From: an uncultured Ruminococcus sp.
GTDB taxonomy: Bacteria > Bacillota > Clostridia > Oscillospirales > Acutalibacteraceae
Direction: 5' to 3'
Length of the DNA: 47,330 bases
Assembly (NCBI GenBank): GCA_902764235.1
Contig: CACWVH010000011.1
Location: 1 to 47,330 of the forward strand
A program made the position numbers and the translations under genes. The notes beneath the pieces are model-generated. The model was not told where the DNA came from, did not search any database, and saw only the letters and a program-made list of their open reading frames with translations. Position 1 is the stretch's first letter. Each line of letters opens with the position of its first letter. This document shows, one piece after another, positions 41,848 through 47,330 of the stretch.

Positions 41848-43209
41848 TTATATAAGCTTAACATTGTTCTCAAGCTCTGATTTTTCAAGATTCAAAGATT
41901 CGTCCGACTTCGTTTTGAAAATCTGGGCTGCTATTATGAATTCGCGTCCCTTATTGTTTACTGTATAAAGCATAATATAATCGCCCTGATCCTTCTTATC
42001 CCACTCAGATCTGTTGAAACGATGTATCTCGAGAAGCTTGTCTCCGAGAGTCAGTGTATTATTGCTCCATACATAAAATGTCATCAGTCTGTTTGCACTG
42101 TCTGACAGGGCAGTCACATTGCTCGCCCATCTTTCAGGCAGTACAAAATAATAGCTGTCGTTATAGTTATAAACCGTATTCATTCTTGTAAGAAGTGACT
42201 GATCCTCTGTATTTATCTGCTTCCATGCCGTGCAGCTGCATACATTGCCTGCCTTGATATCCTTTGGCGCAGCCATTTCGCTTATTACAGGCACCTCTAT
42301 TATCCCGTCGCCGTCAATATCCCTTGAGGTGATAACCTCTTTTCTGGAGGTGATATTTTTATTCACACCGCTGTCAGTCTGTGTGAACAAGGGATCGACA
42401 AGCTTTTTCTCCTTCTTGTCGTAATATATGACCTGAGTTGAATTCTGCTCAAGGGCATTTTCGCCGTCTATCACGATACCGGTAGTTTTTTTGTCTATTT
42501 TTCCGCTGACAACGCTGTTGAAGGCTGTCACCTCTGAATCAAGCTCAAGTGCAAATTTACTGATCGGTCTTTTGTCCTGCTCGGAATACTGCAGAAGCGT
42601 TGCAGTTGACGGCAGCTGATTATTTCTCAGTGACAAAAGCATGATATCATCTGTTTTATCGCCTGTGATATCGGTTATCACAAAATCGGTATAGGATTCA
42701 TCTATGACCATTTCACGAACAGTATCGCTGTAAAGCGAATATACCACAAGATTATTGACGCCGGGGTTATAGCCTGACCAGCCGATAAGGAATTCTCCCT
42801 TTCCGTCAGAGGTGATATCCCTGTAAATTATTCTGTCAACGCCTGTTCCCGAATTTGAGCAGCTTCCGAGAGAGCGCCATTTATCCTTATCCTTTTCATG
42901 CACCATAATGGTGACGTGCATTTTGGAATCATTATCTGTTGAATAAAGAGCAGCTGCATATTCTGTTCCGTCGGAGTCCTTGAATATATTTACAGCAGAT
43001 CTGTATTCACCCTTCTGCGGATATTTCAGTGTATAGCTGCCTGCTGCTTCTTCGCTGATTATCTGCTGCATAGCCGCCTGATCGCCGGTCGCTCTCGGCG
43101 GGCGGAGCATCGACTGATCTCCGAAGCCGATATCACTGCAGCCGCAAAGCATCACAGACGCAAGCACCGCAGCAGCAGTGCACTTTATCAGTTTATTTAT
43201 ACTTTTCAA
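41848..43209 (-). CDS. VCBS/FG-GAP-like lipoprotein linked to the two-component system
   Basis: A 453-residue exported lipoprotein: signal peptide with lipobox MLCGC (Cys about 24), then a beta-propeller-like region with Ca-binding-type loops ITSDGKGEFLIG, DITGDKTDDIML and RDIDGDGIIEVPV. No catalytic motif. It starts at TTG 43209 behind GAGGTG. Being first in a run with response regulator and kinase, it may act as a sensor or envelope sensor partner, but this is inferred from position alone. Confidence 0.78.
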   Translation of the reverse strand: MKSINKLIKCTAAAVLASVMLCGCSDIGFGDQSMLRPPRATGDQAAMQQIISEEAAGSYTLKYPQKGEYRSAVNIFKDSDGTEYAAALYSTDNDSKMHVTIMVHEKDKDKWRSLGSCSNSGTGVDRIIYRDITSDGKGEFLIGWSGYNPGVNNLVVYSLYSDTVREMVIDESYTDFVITDITGDKTDDIMLLSLRNNQLPSTATLLQYSEQDKRPISKFALELDSEVTAFNSVVSGKIDKKTTGIVIDGENALEQNSTQVIYYDKKEKKLVDPLFTQTDSGVNKNITSRKEVITSRDIDGDGIIEVPVISEMAAPKDIKAGNVCSCTAWKQINTEDQSLLTRMNTVYNYNDSYYFVLPERWASNVTALSDSANRLMTFYVWSNNTLTLGDKLLEIHRFNRSEWDKKDQGDYIMLYTVNNKGREFIIAAQIFKTKSDESLNLEKSELENNVKLI

Positions 43210-43256
43210 CTCAACACCTCATTCTGAGGAAACGTACATCCGTTTTTCACGAACTG

Positions 43257-43949
43257 TCAGTTTTCTGTTTCTTTCACATCATTTTTTCCGGCTTCACGCA
43301 TTACTGCTATCAGGAATTTGATAAGTATGCCCTCATCCGAAAACATTTTTTCATGCTCTGTCATAATATTAGGCTCATAGCCAGAGGAATGAAGATCCCT
43401 CGTGATATAGCTGATCTCAAAGCCGCACTGTTCAAAGTATTCGACGCTTTCCTCAAAAAGCTCATCATCATCGGTCTTGAAATGTATTTCTCCCCCGGGC
43501 ACCAGAAAGCCTCTGTACTGTTCAAGCTGTCTCGGGTGAGTCAGCCTGTGTTTTTTATGCTTGTTTCTCGGCCACGGATTGCAGAAATTGATATATATTC
43601 TGTCCACCCTGTCATTTTCGCCGAAAAGCAGGTTTATCTTTTCAATGTTATATGCAGTCAGGAGGATATTTTTGGTTTCAAGTCCCTTTTCCTCATACGC
43701 TGCGGATACCTTTCTTCTTGCAAGTCCGAGCATTTTATATTCCAGGTCGATAGCAAGATAATTGATATCAGTATTCTTAGTTGCAGCCTGTGCGATAAAG
43801 CCGCCCTTTCCGCAGCCAAGCTCAAGATGAAAGGGCTGTTTTTCGGCAAAATGCTTTTCCCAGTCATTGCGAAGCTTTTCCGGCTCCTTTATAAAATAGT
43901 CACAGGCTTCAAGCTCCGGTTTAGCCCAGGGCTTATTTCTCATTCTCAT
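43257..43949 (-). CDS. trmB: tRNA (guanine-N7-)-methyltransferase TrmB
   Basis: Methylates G46 of tRNA with S-adenosylmethionine. The 230-residue protein has the SAM motif LELGCGKGGFIAQAA, YLAIDLEYKML, and the catalytic/tRNA block NFCNPWPRNKHKKHRLTHP. Length is normal. It precedes the lipoprotein gene by 47 nt on the same strand and may head that transcript. Confidence 0.96.
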   Translation of the reverse strand: MRMRNKPWAKPELEACDYFIKEPEKLRNDWEKHFAEKQPFHLELGCGKGGFIAQAATKNTDINYLAIDLEYKMLGLARRKVSAAYEEKGLETKNILLTAYNIEKINLLFGENDRVDRIYINFCNPWPRNKHKKHRLTHPRQLEQYRGFLVPGGEIHFKTDDDELFEESVEYFEQCGFEISYITRDLHSSGYEPNIMTEHEKMFSDEGILIKFLIAVMREAGKNDVKETEN

Positions 43950-44268
43950 AATTTTCCCTATTCCTTTTCTTATCCGTTATGCTCCGGCTTTGCAGCAGCA
44001 GTTTTTTCATCAGACGAGCTTCACAGCAGCTGCCTTCAGAAAAAGCAAAGCAGACATTCTGCCCGGAGCTTTATTGCTTTGCAAACAATTATACATCATT
44101 AATTATAGCAAAAATATATATATGTAATATTCTTTTCGAGAAATAAAGCAAGCAAAATCTCTTTCATTACATAAACAGTAAAAAATGCTCTGTTTTCATG
44201 CGGTAAAGGCAAGTTATTAATTATTCATTAAAAAGGCGCATATAATATAGCGTTGCAGGAGGTGTCAT
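43950..44268. other. Divergent intergenic region, trmB / ferritin-like gene
   Basis: AT-rich. A -10-like TATAAT lies at 44241-44246, within CATATAATA, which also resembles a sigma-E/K -10; no convincing -35 partner was found. Ribosome-binding site GGAGG precedes the ferritin-like gene. No repeats or small genes were seen. Confidence 0.5.
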
Positions 44269-44676
44269 ATGAATAAAATAAGCAATATGCCGAAAAAACT
44301 GGGTGAATTCATCAATGCGGAGCTTCACCATGCAGAGCTGTACCGTGCATTATCAAAGTCAGCGCCCAACGCCCGTGATAGGGAAATACTGGAGGAATTT
44401 TCAGATGATTGTCAGGACAACGCAGATGAATTGATGAGGCTGTACAAAAGAATGACGGGATACAAATTTGAGCCCCGCCCGTCTCCGGTGACAGAAACAG
44501 GGTCTTACCGTACAGTGCTGCGCTCAAGGATAAGGAATGAGACAAGGATGTCGAAGAAGTATCGCAGGGAATATATGAACACAAGCGATAATCTTGCCTT
44601 GAAGCGTGCATTTTTCAATGCCTATCACAATTCGCTTGAGCACGCCGTGGGAATAATCGATCTGCTTAATTCCTGA
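44269..44676 (+). CDS. Small ferritin-like four-helix protein
   Basis: A 135-residue all-helical protein. Helix 1 carries NAELHHAELYRALS, helix 2 EEFSDDCQDNADELMRLY, helix 3 SRIRNETRMSKKYRREYM and helix 4 AYHNSLEHAVGII. Glu/His residues spaced ExxH or similar in helices 1 and 4 suggest the ferritin-like superfamily (rubrerythrin/DUF2202-type), but the full diiron set is not certain. It lacks a rubredoxin domain. GCAGGAGG precedes the ATG. A possible spore-coat CotJC/DUF-type role cannot be excluded. Confidence 0.55.
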   Translation: MNKISNMPKKLGEFINAELHHAELYRALSKSAPNARDREILEEFSDDCQDNADELMRLYKRMTGYKFEPRPSPVTETGSYRTVLRSRIRNETRMSKKYRREYMNTSDNLALKRAFFNAYHNSLEHAVGIIDLLNS

Positions 44677-44773
44677 GAAAACAGTGTGACGCAGGACTTT
44701 TAACGACATTCATAGTTTTCATCAGGCATTTCAATCACAATCAGCCTGAATATACAGATTTATCTTACCCGGA

Positions 44774-44817
44774 AAAACGGATACTGCCGGAGCACAGACT
44801 CAGGCAATATCCGTTTT
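44774..44817. terminator. Bidirectional terminator
   Basis: AAAACGGATAcTGCC pairs with GGCAaTATCCGTTTT, with a 14-nt loop, between convergent genes. TTATTTTT follows on the plus strand and a T-run from the A-tract is on the minus. Confidence 0.75.
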
Positions 44818-44840
44818 GAATTATTTTTGTGTCCGATGTG

Positions 44841-45290
44841 TCATTCTTCCCTGCACTGTGTCAGACATCTGATAAGAAACAGGGTGCTGACTATCATATA
44901 GGCAAAGAAAAAGGCAGTCAGGGCTACGATAACCGTTGAAAATACCTCACCCACAGCAAGTGCCGCTGAAATGCTGAGATATCCGGTGAATATAGTGCCG
45001 AAAATGCCAAAAATAAGCGATCCGAGAGAGCAGCGTATACATTTCCTGCTTTTTTCGGAAACAGAGGCTGCCGCAATGAGTCCTGCAAGATATACCAGTG
45101 CACTGATAAGTGCTGTCCAGCCTGCAAAGCCCGGATCAGCAAGGAAGCCGTTGATGAACAGAAGCACAACGATCGCTGCAAAAACAAGACCTCCGATTAT
45201 GCTTACGAGTATCATAATACCCTTTTCGCAGTCATTGCATCTGCAGGGTCTTTCATTTCTGCACGGACAATCGTCATAGTTACAGATCAT
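44841..45290 (-). CDS. Small membrane protein with a Cys-rich N-terminus
   Basis: A 149-residue protein not recognised. The first 22 residues hold six Cys: ICNYDDCPCRNERPCRCNDC. Four membrane helices follow (about 25-48, 57-76, 86-110, 115-140), with a further CIRC pair in the loop between helices 2 and 3 and a terminal LTQCREE. The cysteines may bind a metal or cluster on the cytosolic side. It stands alone between a terminator and a repeat region. Confidence 0.65.
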   Translation of the reverse strand: MICNYDDCPCRNERPCRCNDCEKGIMILVSIIGGLVFAAIVVLLFINGFLADPGFAGWTALISALVYLAGLIAAASVSEKSRKCIRCSLGSLIFGIFGTIFTGYLSISAALAVGEVFSTVIVALTAFFFAYMIVSTLFLIRCLTQCREE

Positions 45291-45497
45291 TTACTTCATC
45301 TCCTGTCTTTTATTATACGATAACAGAACAGACCCATGAGCATTTTCATCCTTTATTTTTCCGAAAGACAGTCATAAAACATGATGGTCTGTCCCGTTTT
45401 TCTTTACAACTGTCTTGGTATATAATATGCGAAAAACACACTTTGTTCTCTCAGTGGATAATGCATAAATCAAATATTTTATTTGCAGATTCAGATA

Positions 45498-45677
45498 CTT
45501 AAGGAATAGCTGAATAAATAGCATTCTGAAGTTTAAACGAACCCGGAAGTGTTTCTGCGTGGGGCTTGTCTCGTCTGCCGGCTCGGTCGGTGCTGCTGTG
45601 AAGCAGCGGTGTCCACCGGACACCCGCACCCCCCACACCCTGAACGCCGATTAATGAATTAATCAGCGTTTCCTTAA
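45498..45677. mobile_element. Dispersed repeat family B, copy 2, MITE-like
   Basis: The ends TTAAGGAA (45498-45506 region) and TTTCCTTAA (45669-45677) are inverted. The right arm holds a hairpin AACGCCGATTAAT/ATTAATCAGCGTT. The middle contains the GTGTCCaccGGACAC module and CGGTCGGTGCT segment shared with 31836-31910, inserted between the GTGGGGC and CCCCAC arms that are adjacent in copy 1. Confidence 0.65.
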
Positions 45678-46065
45678 AAAAGTCCGATCCGGGTAATTTA
45701 TAATTCAGGTCAGTAATAGCTGTGGGTTCGACAATATTTACAGGCAAGAGCGTAGTAACGTATGTGATGCTGCCACCTGCGGAATTGACACTATCAGGCG
45801 GCACGCCGGCAGTGGTTTTATTATTCTACTTATTGGGTTCTTATAATCCGCTGGTTTATTCGCAGGCGTCCGAAGGATGCGGACGCCTGCATCGACAGCA
45901 GCGGCACGTAAATTATCAGAATCAGCGTAGCAAAGCTGCCTACGCTCACACAGGCTCTGTGTGATTTCCGTGACTACAAGGCAGCAGACATGACAGTACA
46001 ATTACGTAAAGCTTTTTTAATCCTGCTGATTAACAGCCGAGCATATTTATTCCTGAAAAGATAAA

Positions 46066-46104
46066 CAAAGCTTCCTCTGTCATTTTTTGACTGAGGAAGC
46101 TTTG
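46066..46104. terminator. Bidirectional terminator after apbE
   Basis: CAAAGCTTCCTC-t-GTCA pairs with TGAC-t-GAGGAAGCTTTG, followed by TTTTTG on the plus strand; on the minus strand it lies past the apbE stop codon. Confidence 0.82.
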
Positions 46105-46128
46105 TTTTTGCTTGTTTTTTAAGTGGGA

Positions 46129-47211
46129 TCATCTGGAACCATTATATACAGTAAAATCCCTGTCGCTTGAAAATGCGCCGGAAATGCCGCTCGTCACGAT
46201 CACCTCTCCGTCATCGGTGACTAAGATCATGTCACATTCTTTCCTGTGGTTTTCCCAGTATTTCAGGGCTTTTTCCCTGCCAAGCACAAAACAGGCAGTA
46301 GAAAGCCCGTCTGCAAGAGTACCGTCACTGCTGACAATGCTTACGCTTTTAAGACCGCTCTTTGCACTGTACCCGGTTTCAGGATCCATTATATGATGAT
46401 AGGTCACGCCGCTTTTTTCATCAGTGAAAAAACGCTCATAGCCTCCCGAGGTTATAACCGCCTTGTCCTCCACCTCAACCTTTCCGATCAGACTTGAAGT
46501 GTCGTCAGGATTGTCAGGGTCTGTGATACCACAGCGCCAGAGCGAACCATCCGGCTTTTTTTTATAGCACTGCACATTTCCTCCCAGCGATACCACCCCG
46601 GAGCTGATATCGTTTTCTTCAAATATCTGCATGATTCTTCCGCTCGTATAGCCCTTGGCTATTCCGCCAAGGTCGATCCCCTGTGACTGCCCCAGAGTCA
46701 GAGTCCCGTCAGAATATTTCAGCCTGTCTGAACCGATATTTGCAAGAACCGCCTTAATTTCGCTGTCTTCCGGAAGTGACGGCTCTCCGCCGTCAAAGCC
46801 CCAGAGCTTCATCAGCGGATATATGGTTATATCATATGCGCCCCCTGTAGTGTCATATATGTATTTTGCTTTTTCATAAAGATATGTGCTGTCCTCTGAA
46901 AGCTTTGCGCTGCCTTTTTTATTCAGTAGACTTATCTCGCTTTCTGTATTTTCCGTTGAAAGCAGAGCATCAAGACGCTGTATCTCGCTCAGAGCTTCAC
47001 CTACTGCCTTTTCTGCTTTTTCGCCGTAGGCGGTCACTGTCATATATGTGTCCATTGCAAAAAGCTCTTTTGTGCAGGATGTGATATCCTGCTTTGCCGG
47101 TATTTCAGGAGCTTCACTGTTTTGCTGCGAAGAAGCTCCGCAGCCGCAGGACAGTATGAGGATCACAGCCGAAAGTATGACTGACGCAGTTTTTTTCATA
47201 GACATTATCAT
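46129..47211 (-). CDS. apbE: FAD:protein FMN transferase (ApbE)
   Basis: Covalently attaches FMN to Thr/Ser in flavoproteins such as RnfG/NqrC subunits, outside the membrane. The 360-residue product has a lipoprotein-type signal (MKKTASVILSAVILILSCG) and the ApbE core: FAMDTYMTVTAYGEKAEKAV, GIDLGGIAKGYTSGR, SLGGNVQC, VTSGGYERFF-like ITSGGYERFF, and HHIMDPETGYSAKSG with the metal/FAD site. The ATG at 47211, with GGAAG 5 nt upstream, is preferred; the longer frame start at 47253 lies inside the group II intron. ApbE often works with Rnf or extracellular flavin systems; none is in the window. Confidence 0.93.
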   Translation of the reverse strand: MIMSMKKTASVILSAVILILSCGCGASSQQNSEAPEIPAKQDITSCTKELFAMDTYMTVTAYGEKAEKAVGEALSEIQRLDALLSTENTESEISLLNKKGSAKLSEDSTYLYEKAKYIYDTTGGAYDITIYPLMKLWGFDGGEPSLPEDSEIKAVLANIGSDRLKYSDGTLTLGQSQGIDLGGIAKGYTSGRIMQIFEENDISSGVVSLGGNVQCYKKKPDGSLWRCGITDPDNPDDTSSLIGKVEVEDKAVITSGGYERFFTDEKSGVTYHHIMDPETGYSAKSGLKSVSIVSSDGTLADGLSTACFVLGREKALKYWENHRKECDMILVTDDGEVIVTSGISGAFSSDRDFTVYNGSR

Positions 47212-47232
47212 AACCACTTCCTTTGTTATTGA

Positions 47233-47330
47233 ATCGAGTAGGAGGCTGCCCATTAGTTGAGCAGCCGACCTCTCACACCACCGTGCGTACCGTTCGGTAC
47301 ACGGCGTAAGGGTAGTTTGAGTGCAGTACC
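47233..47330 (-). mobile_element. Group II intron, 3' end (domains V and VI), runs off the right edge
   Basis: On the minus strand: domain V ACGCCGTGTACC-GAAC-GGTACGCACGGTGGT with a CGC triad, then GTGAGAGGTCGG and domain VI GGCTGCTC/GGGCAGCC followed by TCCTACTCGAT with the probable branch A. The 3' splice site is near 47233, only about 20 nt before the apbE start. The intron body is outside the window. Confidence 0.8.

Larger units (their letters stand above)
45291..46128. other. Gene-free region with repeats
   Basis: It holds the start region of the membrane gene, family B copy 2 (45498-45677), the GGCGGCACGCCGG module (45797-45809), a 10-bp perfect stem GCAGGCGTCC/GGACGCCTGC (45863-45891) and the terminator at 46066-46104. 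Open frames here have composition and lengths unlike genes. Its origin is unclear. Confidence 0.5.

Noticed and set aside
43353..44102. 249-codon open frame on the plus strand
   Set aside because: Antisense to trmB, which has unmistakable motifs; it has no good start site.
45722..46001. Overlapping 80-87-codon frames on both strands
   Set aside because: They run through palindromic repeat DNA, lack ribosome-binding sites and have no protein-like pattern.
47212..47253. Upstream start for ApbE adding 14 residues
   Set aside because: Those codons lie in or next to the group II intron's 3' end and precede the GGAAG ribosome-binding site.
1..47330. tRNA or rRNA genes
   Set aside because: No GGTTCGAATCC-type T-arm in a cloverleaf context and no rRNA-like stretch was seen; the TGGGTTCGACAA at 45723 lacks matching arms.

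Overview
The window looks like a chromosomal segment from a spore-forming, low-to-mid GC Firmicute of the Ruminococcaceae/Oscillospiraceae type, probably a gut Ruminococcus or close relative. This is inferred from gene content: a secreted GH13 alpha-amylase with a CBM26-like starch-binding domain, sporulation genes (spoIVFA/spoIVFB-like, spoVAC, a SigH-like sigma factor), a class B sortase, a flavin reductase-rubredoxin fusion, a cysteine T-box, purine-rich Shine-Dalgarno sites and frequent TTG/GTG starts. No phage, plasmid or CRISPR genes were seen.

Layout. 1-660: the 5' end of a minus-strand group II intron next to a terminator hairpin, then a 0.5-kb non-autonomous element with long inverted repeats. 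0.67-6.6 kb (minus): OGG-type DNA glycosylase, SpoIVFB-like and SpoIVFA-like pair, an M15B-like protein that has lost its zinc ligands, nadA, flavin reductase-rubredoxin, and a lone spoVAC. 6.9-12.8 kb (plus): cysteine desulfurase and ThiI (4-thiouridine pair), then a very large class B sortase with a cytosolic domain and a long repeat stalk, followed by a membrane protein that seems to share that cytosolic domain. 12.8-17.8 kb (minus): unknown protein, zinc-ribbon protein, SigH-like sigma factor, a 38-residue peptide gene and the amylase. 18.1-22.3 kb (plus): a possible structured RNA, ComM, an Ig-like secreted protein, an amidohydrolase and an HMA protein. 22.4-28.4 kb (minus): mutarotase-like protein, tmcAL, ackA and an RsmF-type methyltransferase; two arrays of one repeat family flank tmcAL-ackA. 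28.5 kb: a 42-residue Cys-repeat microprotein (plus). 28.8-32.3 kb (minus): cysE-cysS-cdd behind a Cys T-box. 32.3-43.9 kb (minus): HD-GYP protein, pgsA, rimO, recX, recA, prmC, DUF1385, a two-component system with its lipoprotein, and trmB. 44.3-47.2 kb: ferritin-like protein, small membrane protein, repeats and apbE. The right edge enters the 3' end of another minus-strand group II intron.

Functional links. NifS-type desulfurase and ThiI form the sulfur relay for tRNA 4-thiouridine. CysE and CysS share a T-box reading a TGC codon. RecA and RecX are one nucleotide apart. Lipoprotein, response regulator, kinase, DUF1385 and PrmC are nearly contiguous and probably co-transcribed. The SpoIVFA/SpoIVFB-like genes overlap, as expected for partners.

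The most distinctive signals are: (1) the sortase/MoCF-like gene pair; (2) two microprotein genes; (3) a candidate structured RNA before comM; (4) the T-box separated from cysE by a mosaic of perfect hairpins; (5) an unusual density of short palindromic and MITE-like repeats between genes. All functional calls come from reading motifs by eye; no database search was run.
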